Shown here: piece by piece, positions 34,105 through 47,529 of the stretch
Position numbering within the stretch: the first letter of the stretch is position 1
Layout: the number at the start of each line of letters is the position of its first letter
From: Selaginella tamariscina
Taxonomy: Eukaryota; Streptophyta; Lycopodiopsida; Selaginellales; Selaginellaceae
NCBI GenBank assembly: GCA_003024785.1
Contig: PUQB01000276.1
Span: forward strand, 186,001-250,000
Length of the DNA: 64,000 nt
Direction of reading: 5' to 3'
Made by a program: the position numbers and the translations under genes
Notes under the pieces: generated by a model
Told to the model about the DNA's origin: nothing
What the model saw: the letters and a program-made list of their open reading frames with translations, nothing else
The model's database searches: none

Positions 34105-36215
34105 TCAATTCTAAAAGACATATATAGATTTTCAATACAACAATGGAGTTATATATGGATATGCACACATTGGTTTACGTTATAGACAACTCGAAATGCT
34201 TGTTCGAAAGAGAAGAGTAAATAAACAGCAGCCATATTTTACGAATGGAATATCTATGGTCCTATATTTGTATATCACACGGACACACACGCTCAGAATA
34301 TATATATATGGATATATCCACACACCAAACCTGTCAGAGAGGTATGGAGATTGAAACTGATTCCAATTGTAATCAATGAAAACAAAACACTTCAGCACAT
34401 CAGAAATCCCATCTATGTTACTTAACGAAGACAGAAGACGAAATTATGTATATAATGAAAATACTTATTGGACTTACTTCCTGAAGAATTCCACAAGGGA
34501 AATCCTGAACAAGTTTCTCTCTCAATATCATTTTCAAAAATAATAAACAAATCAATACAATATGCTGTTAGATATCGGGCTGGAAAACGAAAGAAAACGG
34601 CGACACCCTAAACCTTAGGGCCGTTTCTCACGGATACAATTAATACATACTTTTATATATGAGAAACTTACCTACATGCACACATACACGTGGTTTCACG
34701 AAAAGTGACAGTTAGTTACATTTCTCTCTCTCTATCTCACACACGCACACACACGTACACATACTCTGACCATCAGCTCCTATCTGCTCTTCTTCTCGTT
34801 GCATGCCCAAGCTCCGATAGATATCTCTCATCACCAAAGAACTAAAAACAGCTTATTCAATCCTGTGCTATGTTACGACACTGTACGTATCCGAGGGATG
34901 AGACTCAAGCACAATATGGAGGGCTCAGATGAAAGAGATGTGAATTTGAGTAGATATACAATGACGAGTGCCGCAAAGAAGTAGATGAAGAACAACATAA
35001 GGAAGAAGAAGAACATCAAACTAGTGTGAAACTCAGTATATTCTAAATACAATGTATTAAACTTAAATCCTTTTTTGAATAGAAACATTATTTTACGGCA
35101 AAGGCGGCTTAGGACTGATGTTTAGAACGTGCTAATCTTTCTTCACGAATTTTTGAAACAGTTTTCTGGTGCGAAAGGAAGGCAACCTTTACGTCATGAT
35201 ACACTGGCAAGATAAACAAAAACAAAAAGAAAAATTAAATAAGTTACAAATATGAACTTACGATTCCGTAAGAACTCCTTCAATTCCGTCATGGTTATGG
35301 GTAGTAGATCCGGTTCTGGGTATGGCGGCCTTGTGAACGGCCGCACTACTACGAAAGGCGGCATACTTCACTAGAGTAATAAAAAGAGTCTAGTAATATA
35401 TGTGTGTGAAAAGGACGTGTAAGGATAGCAAACCCTTCCTTTTATACAAGGAGGCTAAGCTATTTTAGGTAACCTTTATATAATCCTTTTGTCCTATAAA
35501 GATAGATTACCTCTGTAATAATCTTTGGTGAGGAGAACATCTTTCGCCATTGCATGTGTGTAAAGCTCGATGTTGTAAGAAAGTCCATTGTGAACATGGC
35601 AATAGTTAGTCCACACACGCACACACACACAGGTAAACCTTGACATTATTGTCCAACGCGTGCTGCACAAATAACATGAAGTCTTAGAAACTCAATATAC
35701 TGTTATATGATAAAGTATTAAACCTCTTCTGCTTGTGTGGAGGATACTGAGGAGAATGGTGAAGCTCCACCGATAAAGATTAGATTATTATTAATGGATG
35801 TAACATCAATATAAAATACCTTAACAATTAAATATACAAAATACTTAAGCATACATTTCATTAAGTAAAATTTTACCTGTGTATGTGATGTTGTTGATGA
35901 AGATTCATGGTATTTTTGTTTTTGTGTACATAACTTGGTCTTTAAAAGAGCTTTTCGTTAACGACATCAATGGTGACACTTAATTGAGAATATGTACTTA
36001 TCAGAGAATTACTAAGTTGCCTTGAAGATGAACTGTTGTACACAGTGTTCTGTATAAAAATATATCTTAGCAGATTAATAGCTATTAATGAAATACTAAC
36101 TTAGGCATTCACTAAGCTAAACATCACACTAAAAACCTCTTATTAATACCTCTGTGGTATTCGTAGTTGACGAGGATATACTTTTTAAGATAGACATTTT
36201 ATGCATAGAAGCAGG
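34105..36215 (-). pseudogene. Unidentified multi-exon gene X, copy 1 (3' part)
   Basis: Minus-strand segments that look exonic, high to low: MSILKSISSSTTNTTE (about 36200-36155), NTVYNSSSSRQLSNSL (36050-36000), GGASPFSSVSSTQAEE (35780-35730), DFMLFVQHALDNNVK (35680-35635), YCHVHNGLSYNIELYTHAM (35600-35511), FTRPPYPEPDLLPITMTEL (35350-35262), and HQKTVSKIREERLARSKHQS-stop (35203-35109). Several end at good GT donors. The region 34.26-35.09 kb repeats 36.31-37.0 kb. I do not recognise the protein. Some exons lack an acceptor AG, so this copy may be broken. Related pieces lie at 37.0-37.3, 46.9-47.1 and 55.5-56.6 kb. Confidence 0.4.
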
Positions 36216-36309
36216 TATACGATGGCAATAGATGTCTCCAAATACATACGTATTTCAATATGTATATACAGAGTTATACACAGAACGAACGTAACGTACA
36301 TACCAAGAA

Positions 36310-37320
36310 ATATATATTTGTATATCACACGGACACACATACGCAGAATATATATCCACACACATATACGTGAGTATTGTGTAGCTCATACTGTGTCATG
36401 GAGATTGAAAATTGTAATCGATGAAAACAGAACATTTCAGAACACCAGCACATTAGAAGTCCCATCTATGCTATGTAATGAAGAGCAAAGAGAATAATGA
36501 AAATATTATTGGACTTACTTGCTCAAGGATTGCACGAGGAAAATGCTGAATAGTTAAAACCTGTGTCAAATTCATTTTCAAAAATAATAAAAAATATAAT
36601 AATAAACCAATCAATATGCTGCTAGATATGGATAGCCTTCCAAAAACCCATATAAGCACGTATTCAATACTAACCAGACAAATGTAACTCACCTTCCTAG
36701 AGCATATTCTTCCCGCAGTAACGAAAGAAAACGGCTCCTACATCCGAGGGATGAGACTCAAGCACAATATGGAGGGCTCAGATGAAAGAGATGTGAATTT
36801 GAGTAAGATGTGATATGAATGACGAGTGCTACGAAGAAGAAGATGAAGAACAAATAAGGAAGAATAAGAACATCAAAGTAGTGTAAAGCTTTGATTTAGT
36901 AAGCAGTATATTCTTTTAGAAAATACAATTCACTAGTTTAATAAAATTTATTAATTTTTAAATCCTTTTTTGAATTAAAAATAGAAAAACATCATTTAGA
37001 AGCATCATTTTACGGGCGAAGGTGGCTCAGGACCATGTTTAGAACGTGCTAATCTTTCTTCACGAATTTTTGAAACAGTTTTCTGGTGCTCGGAAGGAAC
37101 CTTTGCGAGATAATATGCTGCAAATTTTTAAGAAAAAATAAAATTAAAAAATTAAACAAGTTACAACAATAATTAATATGAACTTACTAAGCCGTAATCC
37201 CTCCTTCAAAAACTTTATGGTGATGGGTGGTAGATCCCGTTTTGGGTATGGCGGCCTTGTGAACGATGCGGCCCCACTACTACGAAAGGCTCATACTTCA
37301 ATTTACCCTAGAGATAACCC
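36310..37320 (-). pseudogene. Gene X, copy 2 (last exons only)
   Basis: Direct partial duplicate of 34.26-35.36 kb about 1.85-1.92 kb further on. Its last exon ends AKVPSEHQKTVSKIREERLA and continues RSKHGPEPP before the stop near 37000; the previous exon reads FTRPPYPKRDLPPITI (about 37240-37195), more diverged than copy 1. An upstream exon (VLTIQHFPRAILEQ, about 36555-36513) corresponds to LVQDFPCGILQE in copy 1. A long TA microsatellite at 37334-37391 replaces further exons. Confidence 0.4.
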
Positions 37321-37338
37321 TAAAAGAGTCGAATATAT

Positions 37339-37396
<58 letters not shown>

Positions 37397-37499
37397 CATG
37401 TACTTACGCGTACGTTGTTTAAAGTTGCAACAGCAATACTTTAAAGAAATACTTACAGTTTTTACAAGTTTTTGTTGTAGTTCATATCAGTATTTAAGA

Positions 37500-37750
37500 G
37501 AACCATAAATTTTCTTTAAATATATTATTTTTTCTGGTTTTTAATATTTGACAATTAATTAAGTTTTAATTAATTAGCACTAAACAAAAAGGGGCTGGAT
37601 TGTAAAAGCCAGAATTTGAATCTCAGACACGGTCGTCTTGAAGGCCTAATTTTAATATAGCGTAAAATGTTATTATTAATATTCTGGAAGCTGTTTTAAA
37701 GTTTTTTAATTAATTATTTTACATGGGAAATGTTATTAATTGATACACAC

Positions 37751-37814
<64 letters not shown>

Positions 37815-38205
37815 GTATGTATATATTAAGTTTATGTTCAAGCTGGATTTATATGTATGTTCTTAAAACTGTTAAGGCTTGTGATTAGCAAAAGACTCGA
37901 GTTCATGTGTCGTTCGAAAATAAGACAGTAATGAATATTTTCTTTACTTAAATCAAAATTTAATTTTTAACTTATAGACATAATTTTATGATACATACTA
38001 TGTAAATTTATTTATATTTGTCACCAAATTTACTTTTTAATTTTATTATAAATATATAAATCTGTACTTTAAATTTTGAGTTCACAGTAAATTTAAATTG
38101 AAAATTGAAAAAAGAAATATTATGGATAAACATTCTGAGCTTTTTAACACTTTACATATATCGCAAATGTATATAATATATAACTTTCAACATGTATATA
38201 TATAA
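37500..38205. repeat. Module present in inverted copy at 46.15-46.75 kb
   Basis: Blocks such as GGCTGGATTGTAAAAGCCAG, TTTGAATCTCAGACACGG and ACATGGGAAATGTTATTAAT recur as reverse complements at 46505-46700, and the gene X end at 37000-37045 recurs inverted at 46985-47040. The 46 kb copy is in turn duplicated directly at 63.38-63.75 kb. Confidence 0.8.
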
Positions 38206-38887
38206 AGTTTTATGCATGGACTTAATTATTATGATTAGGGCTGCCAATGGGCTGACCCAAATTGTCATGAGCTGAGTCTAGGCCGGAGTTCTCTCTGACC
38301 CATGGGTTGGGTTGAGCCGGTTGTTTTAACTCATTTAGTAATTGAGTTGGGTTGAAAGCCACATGTGTGTGACCTAACCCGACTCTCCGATGACTTATTT
38401 ACTTAAGTACCTGAGGATTGTTAATTGGGCCAATGGGATTATGGAAAAATTTACAATTGTATTGATGACGTGTGAACGAAAAAATGTGTGCAATCTATTT
38501 TTATTCACCCATCTAAGGCAGTTAATTTTTTTACTTTCTTTTATACTCAAAAGGGTTATGGGGTACAACCCCTTAAGAGTGCATTATATGCCCCTAGCGT
38601 TATACGCCTTGGCTGATTCAGAAGATCCAAGGACACGTGGTAAGTTATATACCATTAGATGATGTGGATAATAATTAGGGTTGTTGATATTAACACACAT
38701 CATATACCTGGATCGAATGGACAAATTATATATAGGACCTCGATGAGTTGGTCAATTACGGATTGTTAAATAGTTAAGCTCAGGTATAAGTAGAAAGTTA
38801 AGGATAAACTCATTAATAAGAAGTTAAGAATATAGGTTAGAGATAAATTTATTAAGTTAAAGATAAAGATCCAATTTAAAAATAAAG
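38206..38887. repeat. Module R (hAT-like TIR start), copy 1
   Basis: Starts with TAGGGCTGCCAATGGG (38237), the type of terminal sequence common at ends of plant hAT elements. The whole block recurs inverted at about 58065-58830. I could not define the other terminal repeat or a target duplication, so the hAT assignment is tentative; the duplication itself is clear. Confidence 0.6.
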
Positions 38888-39313
38888 ATGGACAAACTGA
38901 GACATATGGAGGATCTGAAACTGCAAAAAGAGGAGGCTGAAGCTAGACTTGACAGCCAGATGAAGCTGATGGTATGTATATTTGCTTAAGCTAATTATGT
39001 ATATATATTAAGCTCTTATGTCTGATAATATAATAATGGATTAGGATTTTAATCGATATTATCATCATATGTTTGTAGGAGGAAGCAAAACAACGACAAT
39101 TGGAAGAAGTTGAGCTACTCGTGAAGTCCGAAGCGGCTAAACTTTTGGCAGAAGAAACAGCTTCTTTGATGAACGAGATTGGCAGTGTAAAACTCCACAT
39201 ACGTTTTCATTCAGCAGGAAGCATACTGGAAGCGATGAACCTTGCCTTGGAATCAAAATCAGAAGAAGCTCGTGACGGGCATGAAATAAAGCAGCTGGCA
39301 TTGGTACGATTAA

Positions 39314-39376
<63 letters not shown>

Positions 39377-40305
39377 GTTGTGCGTATACAAATTATTAGG
39401 ATGACATTATCGAACATAGATATATGTTAACCTACATATAGTACTTACACAGACAGTTTATATAGATTACATAGTCACCAGGTATATTTAATAAGTATGA
39501 TACAATTAAATTTTTAATGCTGTTTTGTTGAAGCTTAACGGTTTTCGTTGTTTAGATTTAGATCCGTTTATATAGATATAATGCAAAACTCTCTCTTTCT
39601 CTCAAATTGAGTATGATATTATTTTGTAGGGGTCATTTGTATTGGAAGATGCTTTACAGAAAGGAGCACCTGTGGAGAAAGAAGCAGCTCTGATTACTAA
39701 GTCAACGGGAGGAGATCCATTGGTTGAAGTTGCAGTCATGTCCTTGCCAAAGGAGGTCTTACAAAAGGGGACTTTAACCCCTGCACAACTTAATCAAAGA
39801 GTAAGTAGTTCATGCTCCTTAATAAACTATATGTATATAAATTAATAGTGATATATACACCTGTAACTTCAATTCATAACTGCTATTTAAGTGAAGTTTC
39901 TAAATTGAACTTTCAGAATTAAATATGTAACTTCAAGATGTTTTAGTAGTGTATATCAAGAGTATGTATGAAGATGTTAAGTATAATATTATGCTAGATA
40001 CCCCAATGTATAACTCACCTACGTGATGCTTGTATATTGTTATAACCAGTAACAGATATTAAACTATAATAAGAATAGATATTTTCATTTATTATTCCAG
40101 TTAATAATTCAATTACTTCGATTTATAATTCAGATATTATAACATACATATGTGTGTGTGTGATACTCTGGTTAATGTTCTTAAAAGTGGTCGTTTACTT
40201 AGCTGGAAGAGATGGAAGGAGCCTTGAGAGAATTAGCTTTTATCCCTTCTTCAGGTGGTGGAGTTTTATGTCACTTGCTTGCTAAACTGGCTACTGGCCT
40301 CAAGG

Positions 40306-40390
<85 letters not shown>

Positions 40391-40660
40391 GTTTGTTTGT
40401 ACACTACTTGGTACATGGTGTTATGATTCATGTATATATATACATCTGTATGTTTAAACATTTAATATATGCTGATTATTACTATCGTTTATCAGCTGCC
40501 AGACCATGTAAAATATGACGATAACGGAGTGGACGCTGTGATAGCCCGTGTAAAGGCATGCGTGAGAGACGGGAAACTGGTGGATGCGGCGGATATTCTG
40601 TCTATGGGATTCTTGGAGACTAATGGGGAAAGACTGGCAACCGAGTGGAGTACGGAATAG
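38888..40660 (+). pseudogene. MIC60: MIC60/mitofilin 3' half, copy A (5'-truncated, broken)
   Basis: Mitofilin is the inner-membrane core subunit of MICOS, which shapes cristae junctions. Exons: 38888-38971 (coiled coil DKLRHMEDLKLQKEEAEA), 39079 to about 39302, 39630-39800 (LEDALQKGAPVEKEAAL), 40203-40304 (ELAFIPSSGGGVLCHLLAK), 40496-40660 (mitofilin C-terminal domain). The transmembrane N-terminal half is missing; similarity to copy B starts abruptly at GATGGACAAACTG. Compared with copy B it has an 8-bp deletion in the last exon giving a stop (WSTE-stop instead of WSNQARNRAIAEQA), and the intron after VKLH has lost its GT donor and most of its length. Introns start with long CT/TA or CT/CA microsatellites. 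Confidence 0.8.
40310..40391. repeat. Compound (CT)n(CA)n microsatellite
   Basis: About 30 CT units then CA units, six bases after the donor at 40304/40305. Copy B has the same repeat, shorter (50580-50633). Confidence 0.95.
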
Positions 40661-42816
40661 AGCCATTGCAGAGCAGGATTGTTCTTTGTTAAGGGCTCAT
40701 GCTGCTGCTCTGGCTCTTGGGGACTCTTAAATTTTGGAATAATACGAGATTATTGTTAAAAATATACGATTATTATCTCTTCCAGTGATTAATATTTGAT
40801 TCAATGTTATTAAACTTAAATATTATATTTAATTACCTCAAAGCAATATTTAATTTAATTTATTAAACTCACCGATGGTGGATATGTGTATATTAAAATA
40901 ATTCAATTGTGAATGGTTGTGGACTATGCCTATTATGAATTAACTGAAATTTAATTTAGAAATTCACTTCAAAACTATAAATTTATATTTCTAAAAATAA
41001 AAATTCATAATTAATCTGTGTCCAATCGAATATATGTATCACATATAATATATAGTTTATGGCATTTACTAATATTTATTTATTTATAATGTTTACTAAT
41101 GCTCATTTAATGAACTTCACTTTATTTCATTTTAAATTTTGTACATTTGAGTATATATGTATACTGTTCTATATAGAAATGACATATATATGCATGCAAT
41201 ATTAGTTAGAAATATAATATACATATGCATATATTAATGTTTATATATATCATATTGTCATATACATGACGACATATTGAACACCTCACTATTTTAACAC
41301 GTTCTTAAACTGCTACCGGTATTTTTTATTTTCTAGAGCCAATATTTCATTATATTATTTATATTATTTATATTTTTAAATTATATGATTTATTTGGTTT
41401 TGCCGCTCTTATAAGTTATAACTATTAAACATTATATAAATTTAAATGATTTTTTAAACCATGGAATACCAAAATTGTTAATTTTGTGTGCAAGTTCATA
41501 GTAATATGTAAATCCTTAATTTTCTATGATAGTTGTATATATATATATATATATATTCTCAATTTGTAATAATTTATTTTCATACTTTAATAGAAAATTT
41601 AATTACATTTAAATTTATAACAGTACAACTAAGCTCGTTTGAATTTAAAAAGCAATCAAGGATGTGCAAATTTATATTTATATTTTATTTCATAAATGAC
41701 AACTTCATCATAAATTTTTATAATTAAATTTACTTAATTTAACTAATGCAAAACATACGAGTTTATGTACATATTACATAGACACATGACATATAAACAT
41801 CACTATTTAATAATAATCTTTAAATTGTAAATAGTAAAGCATTACATATAGAAAAACTATATACATACAGAAAAGTTTTAAATATAAGTTATAACTAATT
41901 AAGCCCTTGAGAATAAATTAAATATATACATTATTACAATATGTGATTTATTTATTATTTTAAGTTTTATATTTTTATAATATTTTAATTTAGACTTAAA
42001 GGTACACTAATTTGTTATAGTTTATGTCTTATTGATATTATTATTATTCTTTTTTACATCAATTTTATATGTTGATGTTATTATTATTATTTATTTGATA
42101 TATGATTAATTATATACAATTAAATAGTTACATAAATTACCCATTTCAACTATAAAAAACACCAATATAAAGTTTAAAGTCATTTTTTTAATGAGTAGTA
42201 TTCAAATACTTTTTAATGTAATAAACTATAATCTTTTGACATATGCGCTAACTTAATAAATATATTCTCCGTGAATGAGCTTATGCAAATGTCTTTTTTG
42301 AAGGTTGAATTCAAAAAATTATATAAAAATATGAATACGACGAATCAATGGAAAATCAAATAATAAAGAGCTTCACAAATTAGTTTTCGTCCTTTTCACG
42401 GTTCTTTCCATGAATATTTGTAATGATCATTATAATTAATATGTGTTATTACATTGAATAGTTCTTATTTAAGTTTCTTTTGTGAATTGGGTGTATTTCG
42501 GTTCACTTGGAATATTGTTCTCTCGGTGGTAAAACGGTGTAAAACAAGAATATATTTGAAATAGTACTTTTGTCTCCTTTCATGTACACAAAAAATAAAA
42601 ACCTATAAAATAATCTCATATGATTAAAATCACATATTTATGTATTTAGGTCAGCAATGTTGGAACGATAAAGATTAGACAGTTTATCAAAAATCTATTT
42701 AGTTCTTACTTTTAATGAATTCTAAATTCATACTTAAAAGTTCACAAAACTTATTAATATATGAAACATTGAAATCAATAATGAGAAACATAACCGGTTT
42801 TTTTTGCTGTTTAGCT
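40661..42816. repeat. Modules S and T of the AT-rich duplicated family
   Basis: S (about 40860-41355) recurs at 49.30-49.93 (inverted), 57.40-58.05 (inverted) and 59.03-59.60 kb (direct). T (about 41550-42330) recurs at 52.13-52.78 (direct), 56.85-57.28 (inverted) and 60.84-61.54 kb (inverted). Relative to copy B at 49.3 kb, about 1.1 kb (41.36-42.47 kb) is present here and absent there. Only short AT-rich ORFs. Confidence 0.75.
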
Positions 42817-44366
42817 GAGTCCACTTGTATTATTTAATTCTCTGATCATAAAACGGCTTCAGACAAGAGTATATTTGAAATAATACTTTTGCCTCCTTTT
42901 CATGTGGACAAAAAGTGAGAACTTAAAAAAGAAATTCATATGATTAAAATCACGTAATATGAACATACTATATGTATATTCGTTTGTGCTTTAACGTAAT
43001 ACATGTTAAGAACTACACACACATATATATATGTATGTATGTATGGGACATAAGTCCGAATGGAGTATATAACACAGAGACACACGCAGACCAATTGTAG
43101 ATTATTAACAGACACACGCACAAACACAGACAAAGAATTATGAACATTGATACGTCTGTTTTATCTATACGCGTTAGACAAGATTAGACTTTTAATCCAA
43201 TGGATTATTTAGGCAAAACAATTTCAACTGATTAATTTCATGTGGAAATGCATATGAAAAGCATAAAAGTCTGAGTTTTTGTGAATAGATTATGCACAAA
43301 AGAGGCACTTTCTAGAGCTTTTAAACAACTAGTTTGTAAAATATGGCCCCCTTTTTTATTCAATATTATTTAGGAGGGATTTAAGATACTAAGTGTTATG
43401 ATATGGGAAAAATTTAATAAAAAAATTTTAAAAAAAATTTAAATCCTTATTAAAAATTAGAAAATTAAAATGTAAAGTCCTTTAGGGTTAATGCATTTTT
43501 AAATTAATATATTTTTTTATTTAAATGCATTTATGAATGGGTTTTTAGTGTATGTTATAGGCAAGAAACCCCTGGGAATTAAGGTAAATGTGAGTCCACT
43601 TGTATTATTTAATTCTCTAATCATAAAACAGCTTTAGACAAGAGTATATTTGAAATAATACTTTTGTCTCCTTTTCATGTGGACAAAAAGTGAGAACCTA
43701 AAAAAGTACTATATGTATATTTGTTTGTGCTTTAACGTAATACATGTTAAGGACTACACACATATATATGTATGTATGTATGGGACATAAGTCCGAATGG
43801 AGTATATAACACAGAGACACAAGCAGACCAATTGTAGATTATTAGCAGACACACACAAACATAGATAAAGAATTATGAACATTGATACGTTTGTTTTATC
43901 TATACGCGTTAGACAAGATTAGAAGAATTATGAACATTGATACATCTGTTTTATCTATACGCATTAGACAAGATTAGACTGTTGAATCCGATGGATTATT
44001 TAGGCAAAACAATTTCAACTGATTAATTTCATGTGGAAATGCATATGAAAAGCATAAAAGTTTAAGCTTTTGTGCAGATTCTGCATAAAAGAGGCACTTT
44101 TTAGAGTTTTTGAACAGTTAGTTTGTAGAATATGGCCCCCTTTTTTATTCCAATATTATTTAGGAGGGATTTAAGATATAAAATGGGAAAAATTTAATAA
44201 AAAAAATTTTAAAAAAAAACCTAAATCCTTATTAAAAATTAGAAAATTAAAATGTAAAGCCCTTTAGGGTTAATGCATTTTTGAATTAATATTTTTTTTA
44301 TTTAAATGCATTTATGAATGGGTTTTTAGTGTATGTTATAGGCAAGAAACCCCTAGGAATTAAAGT
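42817..44366. repeat. 775-bp direct tandem duplication
   Basis: CCACTTGTATTATTTAATTC begins at 42821 and again at 43596, 775 bp apart; both units continue through CATGTGGACAAAAAGTGAGAA, TACATGTTAAG.ACTACACAC and TTGTAGATTATTA. No coding potential. A related block lies inverted at 59.7-60.6 kb. Confidence 0.85.
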
Positions 44367-46137
44367 AAATGTGAATTTTTTTTTATTTATTATACATGGG
44401 GCCGTGTTTTGCAAGTGTCCCCTTTTGAACACATTGAAATCTAAAATCATCAATTTCATGTAGAAAAGTAAGATCTTTTTGTAGATTTTGAACAGAAATT
44501 GTATGAATATACACAAAAGGAACATTTTTAAGCGATTATGAATATAAATGTGTATTAAAATGTATAAAAACATGGATTTTTTGTGCAATTACATGATTAT
44601 ACACAAATGCACAAGAATATATATGATCTGGAGAATTTTGTACCGCACCGGAGCCTTTTCAATCGACATCCATGTCTTTTTGATTTCAGCAACTGCCGCA
44701 GCTGCCTGCATTCTTGCCTTCGTCCTCCTCCTCTGTTTCTAAAGCCCTAAACCCTCATTTTGAATTTATTAAGGCGCTTTTTAACGTATACATTTTTGAG
44801 ACCAGCTTTAAATTGAACTTACAGAATTGCTTTATTTTATAAACTTAATAAAAAGAGACGTCAATTAATATAGTTTCAAATGTTTGTTCTTAATAAATTA
44901 AATTGACTTTACTTATTATTGATTTATATTTTAATTTAATAAATTCTTTTAAATGATTAAAATATTTCTATTTTACCACTTGATAAATTCAATCATAAAT
45001 CAGTTTATCGAACAAATTGTGTTATAGATAAAATTAATAAACAAAAAATATTAATATTTAATATTATATATAATTAAATAATCCTTAAGAAAATTCATTA
45101 TAAATTTTAAGATTTCACATCTTAATGTTTAAAATTCACAAAATAGATTCTTGCATTGCTGACCTGGGTATCCATGTCGACATTTAAAGACTCTGCATAT
45201 AAAGCTATATTCCTTACATTTTTTTATTTTTATTTTTTTAAATTCCAAAATCTGCACTTTAAAATACTTGAGTGTAAATTATATTTTTATTAAATCTATA
45301 TATATTTAAAATCTATATATTTTTATTAAAATCTATAATTTATAATATTTAACTCTGAAACAAAATCAATTAAAGATATAATATAATATTATTAACAGCT
45401 GCTTATTTAATTATTTATTTTATAAACTATATTAAACAACAATTGCTTATTTGATTATTTATTTAATCAATTATTAATAAGCATATACCGGATATTTCAA
45501 TCGATTGCAAGGAAATCCACAGTCAATATGATGCTGAGTTCCATACCAGTCTCCCACAGTTTTTGCTACACATATACAGCGTGTTGCGTGTGTTACCTTT
45601 GATCAACTTTGGGATTGTTCCATGGCAATGGCTGAAGCATGCATAATAAACGTACCAAATGAACTCTTGGACCTTGCATATGAAAGAGTAGAATATTCAT
45701 ACTTACGTATACATGTATGTGTATGCTGCCTAAAAAAAAAATAAACTTTTGACATGTAGTCAACAACAGCATGCAATGTATTTTTAATATATTTTTCATT
45801 ATGTGTGTTTTCAAACAACCTTTTTATTACTTAAGTTAATTTTGAAGTACATGAAGCTTTACTTATCTATAGTCTTTCTGCCCTCCATATGCATCGCCTC
45901 TGTTTAAGCATGCATAAGCTTTAAAGCATCGCCTTAGTGATCTCTTCCAGTGATTAATATTTGGTTTAATGTTATTAAACTTAAATATTATATTTAAATT
46001 AATATTACATACGTACATTTTCATTATAAAGGTAAATTAAAAATACTTTTAAATTTGCGTTAAAACTTAATAGTTTAAAATAACACATTTTTGTGAAATT
46101 AGGTTCATATAAAGAAAATTATATATTGTAAGATAGA

Positions 46138-46180
<43 letters not shown>

Positions 46181-46474
46181 CATATATTTATAAATGTTTA
46201 AAGTTCATTTGCGTATTATATATATTTAAAATAATTTACTGTGTTAAATAGTTCAGAATGTTTATCCATAATATTTAAACAGTAAATTTGGTGATAAATA
46301 TAAATAAATTTACATAGTAAAATTATGTCTATAAGTTAAAATTAAATTTTGATTTAAGTAAAGAAAATACTCATTACTGTCTTACTTTCGAACAACAAAT
46401 GGAGTCTTTTGTTAATCACAGCCTTAACACCTTCACCAAGTTTTTAAGAACATACATATAAATGTATAGTTGCT

Positions 46475-46513
<39 letters not shown>

Positions 46514-46750
46514 TGTGTGTTTCAATTAATAACATTTCCCATGTAAAATAATTAATTAAAAAACCTTAAAAAGAGCTTCCAGAATATTAATAATAAACAT
46601 TTTACGCTATATTAAAATTGAATTTCTAAATATTTGAGGCCTTAAAGACGACCGTGTCTGAGATTCAAATTCTGGCTTTTACAATCCAGCCCCTTCTTGT
46701 TCAGTGATAATTAATTAAAACTTAATTAATTGTCAATATTAAAAACCAGG
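44367..46750. repeat. Module V-W, copy 1 of a recent ~2-kb direct duplication
   Basis: Near-identical to about 61640-63750, about 17.15 kb away in the same orientation; for example 45120-45330 and 62272-62480 differ by a handful of bases. Contains the pectin acetylesterase fragment P2. A hydrophobic ORF tail (ACILAFVLLLCF near 44700-44738) is shared by three copies (also 54.88 and, degraded, 61.88 kb) but I could not decide its coding strand. Confidence 0.85.
45545..45690 (-). pseudogene. Pectin acetylesterase C-terminal fragment P2
   Basis: Minus strand encodes an ARSKSSFGTF-like stretch, then HCHGTIPK, and further on AKTVGDWYG, matching the family pattern FI.SC.AHC...W and T.A.AVGDWYF. The start of the exon (QNMLDALSYA in P1) is partly deleted. 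Isolated fragment. Confidence 0.5.
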
Positions 46751-46848
46751 AAAAGTATATATTTAAAGAACGACAACAAAAAACTTGTAAAATCTATAAG
46801 TATTTCTTTAAAGTATTGCTGTTGCAACTTTAAACAACATACGCATAA

Positions 46849-46852
<4 letters not shown>

Positions 46853-46917
<65 letters not shown>
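46853..46917. repeat. Compound (TA)n(GA)n microsatellite
   Basis: TA units followed by about 18 GA units, at the edge of an inverted partial copy of the gene X 3' end (46920-47045). Confidence 0.95.
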
Positions 46918-46919
<2 letters not shown>

Positions 46920-46920
<1 letters not shown>

Positions 46921-47200
46921 ATATGCCGCCTTAACTTTTTTAATTTATTTTTATTCTTTTTTATCTATGACATATGTTCGAACAAAGATTAGCATATTCT
47001 ACCACAAACCTAAGCCACCTTGACCCGTAAAATGATTTTGCATATGTGGAATTAAATGATTATTTTAATTTTGATAAGGATATTACAACTAAAAAAATTA
47101 AATTTAAACTTTATTTATTTTAATACAGTTTTATTGAACTGGTGAATTGTATATTCTAAAAGAATATACTGCCTAAATCATTACATCCAAGATTCCGAAT
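46920..47200 (+). pseudogene. Gene X fragment, inverted copy 3
   Basis: The stretch around 46985-47040 is the reverse complement of the gene X end at 37000-37050 with a GTCAAGGTGGCTTAGG core; 47100-47170 mirrors 36900-36965. Too short and diverged to encode anything. Confidence 0.45.
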
Positions 47201-47529
47201 ATTGAAGGAGGTGAAGTTCACGAGGCTACCACATCCAATCAATACACTAGTTAAACAGATCTAAACGTTGGTTCGAGGTGTTTTTGTTCTCCAGTTATCA
47301 TGGCTCGAGCCTTCCACTACAAACCCGTCTGCAGGTATCTGGAAACACAATACATATACATCCAGCATAGCAAATTGAATATGCATAGTTATACATACCA
47401 TTGTTCCGTTCTTCTGCTCAATCTTCTTCATTCAGAGTCATTATGCCTGGTTCTACCTCTGTCATCTTTAAGATCCTCGATTCTGGCTATCTGTTTCCGT
47501 CCTATTCCGAGCATCGTTCTTTGAAGAAG

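Noticed and set aside
37577-37660. tRNA-like segment with a TTTGAATCTC B-box-like word
   Set aside because: Acceptor and D arms do not pair, and the stem around the supposed anticodon is inconsistent; the block is part of a duplicated AT-rich module.
38206-38887. Full hAT element
   Set aside because: Only one hAT-like end is recognisable; no second terminal repeat, 8-bp duplication or transposase was found, so it is kept as a repeat module.
44548-44742. Small membrane-protein ORF ending in a hydrophobic stretch
   Set aside because: Repeated in three modules with frame changes, and the minus strand is equally open (charged DKEDEGKNAG reading at 54.9 kb); coding strand undecidable.
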